A stretch of 9,945 nucleotides of DNA from an uncultured Collinsella sp. (GCA_900550815.1 URTW01000065.1:1-9945), one strand, 5' to 3'; numbered from the stretch's first letter, positions 1 to 6,211 are shown. Program-made: numbers and translations. Notes: generated by a model from the letters alone, not told the origin.

Positions 1-29
1 TTCTCGTCGCCCCGCAGTAGGAACTCATC

Positions 30-422
30 GTGCAGTACCTGACCGGCGACGATGCCTTGCAGGCCGAAGTAGGCATCGAGGCCCGTACCGCCCTGGCCAA
101 CAAGGCCGGCAAGGCTGCAACCAATAACACCTATGTTAAGTGCAAGGCCATGCTCGAGGAGATGCGCGACTACCTCAAGGAGGGCGATTTCTCCGAGGAG
201 TTCGTCCCGAGCGACTACGATGCCGACAACGACTGCCTGGTCGAATCCATCACCTACGCCGACGAGGCCCTTTCCGATGAGGACGTGACCGAGCCAGAGG
301 CCGAAGAGGAAGCGGCCACCGAGGAGAAGTCCGAGGGCAACAACATGGCCGCCATGGCCGTTGGCGCCGTCGTCATCATCGGTGTCTGCGTCTACGTGAT
401 CTATCGTCGCATGAAGGCCTAA
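30..422 (+). CDS. Small acidic protein with C-terminal membrane anchor, possibly the 3' remnant of a longer gene
   Basis: I do not recognise this family. Read from GTG at 30 it has 130 residues: a mixed helical region (about 1-60), a very acidic stretch rich in Asp/Glu (about 62-104), one hydrophobic membrane segment (about 108-124) and a short basic tail, RRMKA. The GTG has a possible ribosome site AGGA at 19-22. By the positive-inside rule the basic tail should be cytoplasmic and the acidic domain outside, which normally needs an N-terminal signal peptide; none is present. The same frame stays codon-like upstream of GTG (E-L-I-V before Q-Y-L-T) up to a TAG at 18-20, and the five codons before the TAG also end in G or C. 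A longer gene interrupted by an amber codon is therefore a real alternative. Only the 3' end is certain. Confidence 0.55.
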   Translation: MQYLTGDDALQAEVGIEARTALANKAGKAATNNTYVKCKAMLEEMRDYLKEGDFSEEFVPSDYDADNDCLVESITYADEALSDEDVTEPEAEEEAATEEKSEGNNMAAMAVGAVVIIGVCVYVIYRRMKA

Positions 423-441
423 GACCCTCATGTCCTAGCTG

Positions 442-505
442 AGCGGGCGGGGCACATGAGTCACCTCGCCCGCTTAACCCGCCTTTTGACCGGCGGGAAA
501 CCCGC
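442..505 (+). terminator. GC-rich hairpin cluster, probable transcription end of the first gene
   Basis: An 8-bp perfect stem, AGCGGGCG (442-449) with CGCCCGCT (467-474), extends inward by about three pairs around a loop at 453-463. A second stem follows, CCCGCC (478-483) with GGCGGG (492-497), and an alternative GCGGG (493-497) with CCCGC (501-505). The T runs after them are short and interrupted (TTTT at 484-487 and 514-517), so this is a plausible but not textbook terminator. Confidence 0.4.
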
Positions 506-507
506 TT

Positions 508-530
508 GAAATCTTTTCAAAAAAGATTTC
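508..530. repeat. Perfect 10-bp inverted repeat at the -35 side of the leader promoter, candidate operator
   Basis: GAAATCTTTT (508-517) is exactly complementary to AAAAGATTTC (521-530), with a 3-base centre CAA. It is AT-rich in a GC-rich setting and ends 21 bases before the likely -10 hexamer at 552-557, so it reaches the -35 position. It could be an operator for a repressor or activator. It could also form part of a terminator with the GC-rich stems just upstream. I cannot name a cognate regulator. Confidence 0.45.
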
Positions 531-557
531 CCCGCACCCACTTCGCTGTGCTATAGT
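528..557 (+). promoter_or_regulatory. Probable promoter of the leader peptide and ECF transporter operon
   Basis: TATAGT at 552-557 is a good -10 match and lies about 59 bases before the leader ATG at 616. The -35 position (about 528-535) holds only a T/C stretch with weak consensus match and overlaps the inverted repeat at 508-530, which suggests factor-assisted or regulated transcription. Start of transcription would be near 564. The untranslated leader contains a small hairpin, GGCGC (576-580) with GCGCC (585-589). Confidence 0.5.
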
Positions 558-615
558 GCGGAGCAACAGCAACTAGGCGCGACCGCGCCACGGCATCACT
601 AAAGGAGCCACCAAC

Positions 616-684
616 ATGAAGAACACGATGAAGTCTCTCAACAACTGGTGGTGGCGTGATGCGAATACGATCGGTCGACAGTGA
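616..684 (+). CDS. Tryptophan-rich leader peptide of an attenuator (22 aa)
   Basis: A 22-codon open frame starts at ATG 616 with a strong ribosome site AAAGGAG (601-607, 8-base spacing) and ends at TGA 682-684. Residues 9-14 read N-N-W-W-W-R: three consecutive TGG codons at 646-654. Trp is the rarest amino acid, so three in a row in so short a peptide is strong evidence for a ribosome-stalling sensor of charged tRNA-Trp, as known for trp operon leaders of enterobacteria and actinobacteria. A strong intrinsic terminator begins 36 bases after the stop, and the next gene is a membrane S-component of an ECF importer. When Trp is scarce the ribosome should stall at 646-654 and allow read-through. 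The peptide itself probably has no other function. Confidence 0.88.
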   Translation: MKNTMKSLNNWWWRDANTIGRQ

Positions 685-696
685 GTCCCTCACGCC
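653..696 (+). promoter_or_regulatory. Attenuator leader stem overlapping the last Trp codon
   Basis: GGCGTGA (653-659), which starts inside the third Trp codon, is exactly complementary to TCACGCC (690-696) just after the leader stop. This corresponds to the 1:2 stem of classical attenuators. A competing small hairpin at the stop codon pairs GTGAG (681-685) with CTCAC (689-693). A further segment, CGGTCGA (672-678), is exactly complementary to TCGACCG (734-740) in the loop and 3' arm of the terminator and could act as antiterminator when the ribosome stalls upstream. Pairings are read directly from sequence; their regulatory roles are inferred. Confidence 0.6.
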
Positions 697-720
697 TGTT
701 TTTGCGCTCTAGGTGATTGG

Positions 721-751
721 AAGGCCTCCGGTTTCGACCGGGGGCCTTTTT
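721..751 (+). terminator. Intrinsic terminator of the Trp attenuator
   Basis: AAGGCCTCCGGT (721-732) pairs with ACCGGGGGCCTT (737-748) over 12 bp, with one T-G wobble, around a TTCG loop (733-736). The T run at 747-751 follows directly. It lies between the Trp-rich leader peptide and the S-component gene, with no other gene to terminate, so it fits a conditional terminator. Confidence 0.85.
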
Positions 752-828
752 CTATCTCGAGCCCGATCGCATTCGCATCACGCGCCTCCGCTTTTCTCTT
801 GCACTCCCATTCCGAAAGGATTTTCACC

Positions 829-1401
829 ATGTCACAGAACACCACCGCCGCCCAGCCCCGCACCGTCCAGACCGCCGACCGCGGCAAACTCGACGTCCGC
901 GCCCTCGTCCTGCTCGCCATCCTGCTCGCCGCCGGCTTCATCCTCAACTTCACCGTCGGCAAGGCCATCTCGGGCATCTCGGGCGGCATGATCAGCCCCG
1001 AGTTCATCATCTCGGCCTTCTGCCTCACCATCCTGGTCGTTCGCCCCAACATCGGCCAGGCGCTCGTCATTGGCCTTATCTCGGCCGCCGTGATACAGCT
1101 CACCACCACTACGCCGATCGTCGATTTTGCCGCTGAGGGCATCGCCGCCATGCTCATGGCCGGCATCGTCTACGCCGTCGGCAAGATCGGTCAGGTCAAG
1201 CCCGCGATCGCCATTGTCGCAACCTTCCTGACCACCTTTGTCTCCGGCGTCATCTTCATGGTCATCAAGATGGCCATGCTCGGCGTGGTCGGCGAGCTCG
1301 CCGCCGCCATGTTGCCCGTCGTCGCCATGACCGCCGTCTTTAACGCCATTCTGGTCGGCGCCCTCTACTTGCCCATCCAGAAGGCCCTTAGGCTCAACTA
1401 A
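829..1401 (+). CDS. ECF transporter S-component, predicted tryptophan-specific
   Basis: A 190-residue membrane protein, the substrate-binding subunit of an energy-coupling-factor importer. ATG 829 is chosen because GAAAGGA (814-820) sits 8 bases upstream; a TTG at 799 has no such site. After a polar N-terminus (1-22) there are about six hydrophobic segments: roughly 24-44, 56-72, 76-95, 100-118, 125-148 and 155-183. Segment 1 carries the A-x-x-x-A pattern (A30, A34) that S-components use to contact EcfT. Size and layout fit the family. Substrate is inferred from the Trp-codon attenuator directly upstream; TrpP-type S-components for tryptophan are known in Gram-positive bacteria. EcfA and EcfT genes follow downstream, so the transporter looks complete and dedicated. 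Without the leader I could not have named the substrate from the protein alone. Confidence 0.8.
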   Translation: MSQNTTAAQPRTVQTADRGKLDVRALVLLAILLAAGFILNFTVGKAISGISGGMISPEFIISAFCLTILVVRPNIGQALVIGLISAAVIQLTTTTPIVDFAAEGIAAMLMAGIVYAVGKIGQVKPAIAIVATFLTTFVSGVIFMVIKMAMLGVVGELAAAMLPVVAMTAVFNAILVGALYLPIQKALRLN

Positions 1402-1445
1402 CCCACAGTGCCCCATCGGTAAAGACTGTCCCAAACAACGAGCTC

Positions 1446-1489
1446 TTGGGGACGTTCTTAAACGACTGGTCATTTAAGAACGTCCCCAA
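1446..1489. repeat. Perfect 17-bp inverted repeat, REP-like intergenic palindrome
   Basis: TTGGGGACGTTCTTAAA (1446-1462) is exactly complementary to 1473-1489, with a 10-base loop (1463-1472). It fills most of the gap between the S-component and EcfA genes and ends 8 bases before the ribosome site of ecfA. It lacks a T run, so it is unlikely to be a simple terminator. In mRNA it would be a very stable hairpin that could protect the upstream message or lower downstream expression. The motif looks like a dispersed palindrome of the REP type; copy number in the genome cannot be seen here. Confidence 0.75.
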
Positions 1490-1507
1490 TGACTATGAAA
1501 GGTATCC

Positions 1508-3259
1508 ATGGAAACGATCATCAACGTCGACGATGTCTCGTTCTCCTATGGCACGCAGACCGAGCAGGCGCTCAGCCACATCTCGCTCAGCGTGAACAAG
1601 GGAGATTTCATCGGCATCATCGGGCCCTCGGGCGCCGGCAAGTCCACGCTTGCCGCCTGTCTGTCGGGTGCCGTGCCCCACCACTACACCGGCACGTTCT
1701 TTGGGTCCGTCATGGTTGACGACCACGACACCTGCGAAGTCTCGCTCACCGATGTGTCGCAGATCGTCGGCAGCGTGTTGCAGGACATCGACACACAGAT
1801 GGTCGCCTCGGTCGTCGAGGACGAGATGCTCTTTGGCCTCGAGAACTTTGGCGTTCCCCACGACCAGATCGAGCAGCGCGTGAGCGAAACGCTCGAGACC
1901 GTCGGCATCAGCGACCTGCGCGACCGCGAGATCGCCACCCTCTCGGGCGGACAGAAGCAAAAGGTAGCCATCGCCGCCATCCTCGCCATGCGTCCGCGCG
2001 TCTTGGTTCTCGACGAGCCCACCGCGGCACTCGACCCCGCCAGCTCCACGTTGGTCTTCGAGACGCTGCGTGAGGCAAACCGCGCACTTGGAATCACCAT
2101 CGTCGTCGTTGAGCAAAAGGTCGCCTTGCTCTCGGAGTACTGCAACCGCGTGCTCGTGCTCAACCATGGCGAAATCGCGCTGCAAGGCGAGCCACACGAG
2201 GTCTTTGCGCACACCGACGAGCTCCGTGCCATCGGCGTCGACTGCCCTCGCGTCACGCGTATCTTCAATAGCCTCGAAACCGATGGCCTGGTAAGCGGTA
2301 CCCCCTGCTTGGATGTCGATGAGGCTGAGCGCCTGATTTCGGGCATCGGCGACCCCGCACACGCGGCCATCGAAGCCCAGGCGCCCGCCGGTTCCCCGCA
2401 TGCACCGTCGTTGCGTCCTCATGCCAAGGACGCCGAACCCGTACTCACCTTCGATCACGGTGAGTTTGCCTATCCCAATGGCGGCGCCGCCGTACACGAC
2501 CTTAGCCTGACGCTCTATCCCGGCGAGCTCGTGGGCATCGTCGGCCAGAACGGTGCCGGCAAGACCACGCTCACCAAACTGCTCACAGGCCTGCTTAAGC
2601 CTGCCTCGGGCAGCGTGCGCGTCACGGGACTGGATACCGCAGCCGCTCCCACGAGCCGCATCGCCCGCGAGGTCGCAACGCTCTTCCAAAACCCCGACCG
2701 CCAGATCTGCAAGGATACCGTACTCGACGAGGTCGCCTTTGGCCTGGAGCTTGGCGGCATCGACCGTGCCGAGGCACTGCGTCGCGCCCAGCTCGTCATC
2801 GACCGATTTGGCCTGCCTGCCGATGAGGCGCCTTTCTCGCTTTCGCGCGGCCAGCGACAAATGGTGGCGCTTGCCTCCGTCGTAGTGGTTGAGCCCAAGA
2901 TCGTCGTGCTCGACGAGCCCACGAGCGGCCTTGATTACCGCGAGTGCATGACCGTCATGGAAACAGTGCGCACCATGGCCGAGCGCGGTTGCGCCGTTAT
3001 CATGGTCTGCCACGATATGGAAGTCGTCTCGGATTTTGCCGAGCGCATTGTGGTAATGGCCGACGGTCGCATCCTCGACCGCGGCCGCACGCACGAGCTA
3101 TTCTCGAACATCGATCTCATGCGGCGTGCCTACGTGGAGCCTCCCCAGGTTATTGAACTCTCGCGCCGTCTGGCATCTTCCGTCTCGCCCGCTTTTGCGC
3201 AGGTGAGCGAGGTCACCGATGTCGTTCGAATTACCAAGGAGATGGTCCACCGTGGTTAA
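1508..3259 (+). CDS. ecfA: Fused double ATPase of ECF transporter (EcfA-EcfA')
   Basis: A 583-residue cytoplasmic protein with two ABC ATPase domains in one chain, powering the ECF importer with EcfT and the S-component. Start ATG 1508 follows GAAAGG (1497-1502). Domain 1 (about 4-245): Walker A GPSGAGKST at 39-47, Q-loop near Q92, signature LSGGQ 145-149, Walker B ending D169-E170. Domain 2 (about 312-545): Walker A GQNGAGKTT 346-354, Q-loop Q394, signature LSRGQ 445-449, Walker B ending D469-E470, switch His H502. In domain 1 the switch histidine position reads Gln (V-E-Q-K, Q203), and domain 2 has Arg in its signature. These two changes fall in the same composite ATP site, so one site looks canonical and one degenerate. 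A linker of about 65 residues joins the domains. Most organisms use two separate EcfA proteins; fusions are known in some actinobacteria. Confidence 0.93.
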   Translation: METIINVDDVSFSYGTQTEQALSHISLSVNKGDFIGIIGPSGAGKSTLAACLSGAVPHHYTGTFFGSVMVDDHDTCEVSLTDVSQIVGSVLQDIDTQMVASVVEDEMLFGLENFGVPHDQIEQRVSETLETVGISDLRDREIATLSGGQKQKVAIAAILAMRPRVLVLDEPTAALDPASSTLVFETLREANRALGITIVVVEQKVALLSEYCNRVLVLNHGEIALQGEPHEVFAHTDELRAIGVDCPRVTRIFNSLETDGLVSGTPCLDVDEAERLISGIGDPAHAAIEAQAPAGSPHAPSLRPHAKDAEPVLTFDHGEFAYPNGGAAVHDLSLTLYPGELVGIVGQNGAGKTTLTKLLTGLLKPASGSVRVTGLDTAAAPTSRIAREVATLFQNPDRQICKDTVLDEVAFGLELGGIDRAEALRRAQLVIDRFGLPADEAPFSLSRGQRQMVALASVVVVEPKIVVLDEPTSGLDYRECMTVMETVRTMAERGCAVIMVCHDMEVVSDFAERIVVMADGRILDRGRTHELFSNIDLMRRAYVEPPQVIELSRRLASSVSPAFAQVSEVTDVVRITKEMVHRG

Positions 3260-3998
3260 CGTCATCGACTACATGCCGGGCGATACGCTGCTGCATCGCC
3301 TGAATCCCGTCGTCAAACTGGGCCTCGCCGCCGCCATCATCGTCGGCATCTTCTTGTCCGACACCTACGTGGCGCTGCTGGGCTTTTTGGCACTCACCCT
3401 TGCGCTGGGCGCCTATGCCGGCGTCGTCGACCGTCTGTTCTCGCTGCTCAAGTTGCTGATTCCGCTCGCGCTTATCATGCTGGTGCTCCAGCTGGCCTTT
3501 ATGCGCGATGGCAACGTGGTGTGGGGTTTTATCACCGACACGGGCCTCGTCACAGGGTCGAAGGCCTGCCTGCGCCTGCTGGGTGTGGCGTTACCACTCA
3601 TCCTCATGCTCATGGTGACCAAGCTCAACGACCTTGCCAACGCCTGCGTCGAGGTGCTGCACGTGCCGTATCGCTATGCCTTCACCTTTACCACGGCGCT
3701 GCGCTTTGTGCCGGTGTTTGGTCAGGAGATGAACGCCATCATGGAGGCGCAGACCGCACGCGGCGTCGAGTACGACACCAAGAACCCCATCAAGAAGCTT
3801 AAGCTCATGCTGCCACTGTGCGTGCCGCTGCTCATCTCGAGCGTGGGCAAGACCGATGCCACAGCCTTGGCGGCAGAACAGCGCGGCTTCTATCTGCGTA
3901 CGCGCGCCAGCTCGTACAAGCGCTACCCCATCAAGGGCCTAGACATCGCCGTGCTCATCGTCAGCATCGCCCTCATCGCCATCGGCTTCCTGTTCTAG
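3252..3998 (+). CDS. ecfT: ECF transporter transmembrane subunit EcfT
   Basis: A 248-residue integral membrane protein linking the ATPases to the S-component. I choose GTG 3252 because AAGGAG (3236-3241) lies 10 bases upstream and homologues begin near the motif Y-M-P-G-D-T-L-L-H-R-L-N-P (here residues 7-19); an in-frame ATG at 3219 lies deeper inside ecfA and has no better site. It overlaps the ecfA stop by 8 bases, indicating translational coupling. Hydrophobic segments lie at about 21-38, 40-57, 66-84, 104-123 and 228-247. The two coupling-helix signatures are present: A-R-G at 169-171 and Q-R-G at 210-212, which dock into the grooves of the two ATPase domains. The N-terminal motif H-R-L-N-P and length are typical for the family. 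Confidence 0.92.
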   Translation: MVNVIDYMPGDTLLHRLNPVVKLGLAAAIIVGIFLSDTYVALLGFLALTLALGAYAGVVDRLFSLLKLLIPLALIMLVLQLAFMRDGNVVWGFITDTGLVTGSKACLRLLGVALPLILMLMVTKLNDLANACVEVLHVPYRYAFTFTTALRFVPVFGQEMNAIMEAQTARGVEYDTKNPIKKLKLMLPLCVPLLISSVGKTDATALAAEQRGFYLRTRASSYKRYPIKGLDIAVLIVSIALIAIGFLF

Positions 3999-4032
3999 TT
4001 CACCACTGACAGCAACCGCCCAACGCAAAAGT

Positions 4033-4064
4033 CCTCGGCTCGCACCAAACGAGCCGAGGCCTTT
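4033..4064. terminator. Bidirectional terminator between ecfT and the racemase gene
   Basis: CCTCGGCTCG (4033-4042) pairs perfectly over 10 bp with CGAGCCGAGG (4050-4059), 7-base loop. On the + strand TTT follows (4061-4063). On the - strand the stem is followed by A-C-TTTT (4032-4027), so it can also end the convergent racemase transcript. Confidence 0.75.
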
Positions 4065-4123
4065 ACTGTTTCACCAGATAAAACCTACCAAAATTAACCT
4101 GTCCCTTTTTGGCGGGTCGGAAG

Positions 4124-4870
4124 CTAGAGGCGGTAGGGGGCGCCGCTGCGGATGATGGATTCGCGCACCAGGACATCCATGGCGTCGAGGGTGATCTCGG
4201 GCATCTCTCGGTACTTTTGCAGCACCGATAGCTCGGTGCAGGCCAGAATGACGCGGTCGCAGCCGCTACGGGCGAACTCCCACATCACGCGGTCGAACTT
4301 ATCCATATCGGGCTCACGTCCGGCCTTCACATCATCGTAGATAAGCGACATCACATCGTTCTGACGTTTCTCGCTGGGATAGACAACCTCAACACCCGCA
4401 GCCTTACATTCGCGGCCGTAGACACCCGCGCCCACGGTTCCGTCGGTGCCCATGATGCCGATCTTGTGCACCGGCTCGGCCGGCATACTCAGGTTGGGGT
4501 CGAACTCGCACTCCCCCATCACCGCACCGGCCAGAGCATAGCGCACCGACTCACGCGGCATGTGGATAATCGGCACCTTCGTAAACGACTGGATCTGGTC
4601 GTAGAAGTAGTGCGACGTGTTGCAGGGAATGGCAATGTGCGCACAGCCCAGCGACTCGAGTGCCTGGGCACACTCTTTCATGGTCGCCAGCAGCTTGGCA
4701 TGCTCGCCGGTCTTAATGGCCAGCGTGCGGGCAGGCATGGTCGACTTGGAGAGCACCACCATGTCGATATGTTCCTGATCGCAGGCAGCAGCCGTATGAC
4801 GCACCACCTGGTCGTAGTAATACGACGTGGCCTCGGCGCCCATGCCGCCGATAACTCCCAGCTTTTCCAT
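4124..4870 (-). CDS. Aspartate/glutamate racemase family enzyme, probable aspartate racemase
   Basis: A 248-residue cytoplasmic enzyme of the cofactor-independent Asp/Glu racemase superfamily, predicted to interconvert L- and D-aspartate. Start ATG 4870 is set by AAGGAGG (4882-4876) five bases upstream; an upstream in-frame extension lacks such a site and would overlap the previous gene. The N-terminus K-L-G-V-I-G-G-M-G (3-11) is the family's opening strand and loop. The two catalytic cysteines used for proton exchange are visible: C83 in I-P-C-N-T-S-H (81-87) and C211 in I-L-A-C-T-E-L (208-214). The gene lies 84 bases downstream of a D-aspartate ligase-like gene on the same strand, which makes D-Asp supply for peptidoglycan the likely role. 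Broad-specificity racemase activity, as in YgeA-type relatives, remains possible. Confidence 0.85.
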   Translation of the reverse strand: MEKLGVIGGMGAEATSYYYDQVVRHTAAACDQEHIDMVVLSKSTMPARTLAIKTGEHAKLLATMKECAQALESLGCAHIAIPCNTSHYFYDQIQSFTKVPIIHMPRESVRYALAGAVMGECEFDPNLSMPAEPVHKIGIMGTDGTVGAGVYGRECKAAGVEVVYPSEKRQNDVMSLIYDDVKAGREPDMDKFDRVMWEFARSGCDRVILACTELSVLQKYREMPEITLDAMDVLVRESIIRSGAPYRL

Positions 4871-4892
4871 CGCCGCCTCCTTGGTGACGCTT

Positions 4893-4904
4893 GCGCAATT
4901 GCGC
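4893..4904. repeat. 12-bp palindrome between the ligase and racemase genes
   Basis: GCGCAATTGCGC is a perfect dyad in the 84-base gap, just upstream of the racemase ribosome site. A further inverted repeat, CGCCCG (4921-4926) with CGGGCG (4939-4944), lies nearer the ligase stop. Either could be a minor regulatory or mRNA structure; no T run follows, so neither is a convincing terminator. Confidence 0.35.
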
Positions 4905-4954
4905 GTATCATACCCGCGCCCGCCCGATGTAAACCGGACGGGCGCCGCGCTCAT

Positions 4955-6211
4955 CTACTTGTAATACGTCTTGAACAGCTTAAAGTGGCGCAGCTTGGTG
5001 TGCCACATGCGCAGCCAGCGGTTAAAGACAAAGTCGCCCTTCATAAACGAAGGGTCGGCGCCCTTGCCTTCCTTGTCCAGGCGATGCACCTTAGCGCGCA
5101 GCTCGGGATCCTTGACGTACTTGTCGACGACGCCCATGGGGACGACCATCCACAGGGCCTCGTCCTGAGCCGTCACAAACTCCGGCTCAAACGGACGGTT
5201 GAACACATACTCGTCCACCACATACTTGGCAACGTTAAAGCCGCTGTTGGTAACGTAGTAGTTGCTGCGGCCCTGGCGCGTGTTGAAATCGAAGAACTTA
5301 AACGAGCCGTCGCGCTCGTCGTACTTTACGTCAAAGTTGGAATAGCCCACAAAGTGAAGGTCCTCGAGCAACTTGCGCACGCCGCCCATGAGCTCGTCGT
5401 TGGGCTCGGTAATGATACAGGCATGGTTGCCGACACCGTGGGGCTGATGCTCCTCGAGCAGCACATGGCCCAGGCACATCATGCGGACCTTACCGTTGCG
5501 GTCGGAATAGCTGGTGAGCACGCGCATGTACTCGTCGTTGCCGGGCACGCGATCCTGCAAGATCAGGTCGTCGGTGTAGCCGCTGGCATACGAATCGCGA
5601 ATGACCTGTTCCAGCTCGGCGCGGTCGGCAATCTCATAGGCCTTCTTCTGGCCCTCGAACTCATGCTGCCACCACATGATGCCGTCAGAAGGCTTCAGAA
5701 TCATCGGGTAAGGAAAATCGATCTGGTCGAGCGCTTCGGCAGGCGCCTCACCCTGGGCATTGAGCATCGCCTTGGTAAAGGTAAACGTGTGCGGATAGGG
5801 CACGCCATGCTTCTCGCACAGCTCGTAGAAGATCTCCTTCTTCTGGCACTGCTCGAGCATGCTGTAGGGCGCGTAGGGAGCGACGATGTTATCCGCCAGC
5901 TCATCGGCATCCTTTGCCTGGGCCACCAGGGCAACATAGTTATCGCCGCAGCCCATCAGGACGATCGTCTTATCGGCATGCGCCTGGGCAATGCCGTTGA
6001 CGGTCTCGAGCATCACGGGCATGGTGTCGATATCCACGTTGGGCGTGTAGTCGATAATCTGGCTGCGGTACGCGGGACCCGTCTGATACTTGCCAAAGAC
6101 CAGACTCTTGACCTGGTACTCCTCGTAGAAGGCGCGCGCCACCGAATAGGCGTTGATGTCGCCACCGAGCAGCACGGGAATGAACTCGCGCTCTGTAAAT
6201 TGCAATGCCAT
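4955..6211 (-). CDS. ATP-grasp ligase, probable D-aspartate ligase of peptidoglycan cross-bridge synthesis
   Basis: A 418-residue cytoplasmic ATP-grasp enzyme. The N-terminus F-I-P-V-L-L-G-G-D-I-N-A-Y (10-22) and overall length closely resemble, from memory, the Enterococcus faecium D-aspartate ligase (about 420 residues), which joins D-Asp to the side-chain amine of the diamino acid in the peptidoglycan stem. The ATP-binding lysine is probably K173 in I-L-K-P-S-D-G (171-177); metal-binding acidic residues are probable at D294 (S-N-F-D-V-K) and D308/N310 in F-F-D-F-N-T-R-Q-G-R-S-N (306-317). ATG 6211 has AGGAAG (6222-6217) five bases upstream. An Asp racemase gene follows directly, which supplies the D-substrate; the same pairing occurs in enterococci. 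A different amino acid acceptor (lysine or ornithine) cannot be decided from sequence. Confidence 0.82.
   Translation of the reverse strand: MALQFTEREFIPVLLGGDINAYSVARAFYEEYQVKSLVFGKYQTGPAYRSQIIDYTPNVDIDTMPVMLETVNGIAQAHADKTIVLMGCGDNYVALVAQAKDADELADNIVAPYAPYSMLEQCQKKEIFYELCEKHGVPYPHTFTFTKAMLNAQGEAPAEALDQIDFPYPMILKPSDGIMWWQHEFEGQKKAYEIADRAELEQVIRDSYASGYTDDLILQDRVPGNDEYMRVLTSYSDRNGKVRMMCLGHVLLEEHQPHGVGNHACIITEPNDELMGGVRKLLEDLHFVGYSNFDVKYDERDGSFKFFDFNTRQGRSNYYVTNSGFNVAKYVVDEYVFNRPFEPEFVTAQDEALWMVVPMGVVDKYVKDPELRAKVHRLDKEGKGADPSFMKGDFVFNRWLRMWHTKLRHFKLFKTYYK

Noticed and set aside
564..828. T-box riboswitch in the transporter leader
   Set aside because: I find neither the conserved T-box sequence nor a specifier-loop layout; the Trp-rich reading frame explains the region better.
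832..1473. Asp/Gly/His-rich frame opposite the S-component gene
   Set aside because: Antisense shadow of a membrane protein gene; no ribosome site and no recognisable domain.
1493..3094. Very long open frame on the - strand opposite ecfA
   Set aside because: It mirrors the ecfA codons, is rich in His/Asp/Gly as expected for an antisense frame of GC-rich DNA, and has no family motif; the + strand carries all ABC motifs.
4087..4113. CTGTCCCTTTTTGGCGGG as a terminator or repeat copy
   Set aside because: It has a T run but no stem before it; it only loosely recalls the GACTGTCCCA at 1426-1435, too short to claim a repeat.
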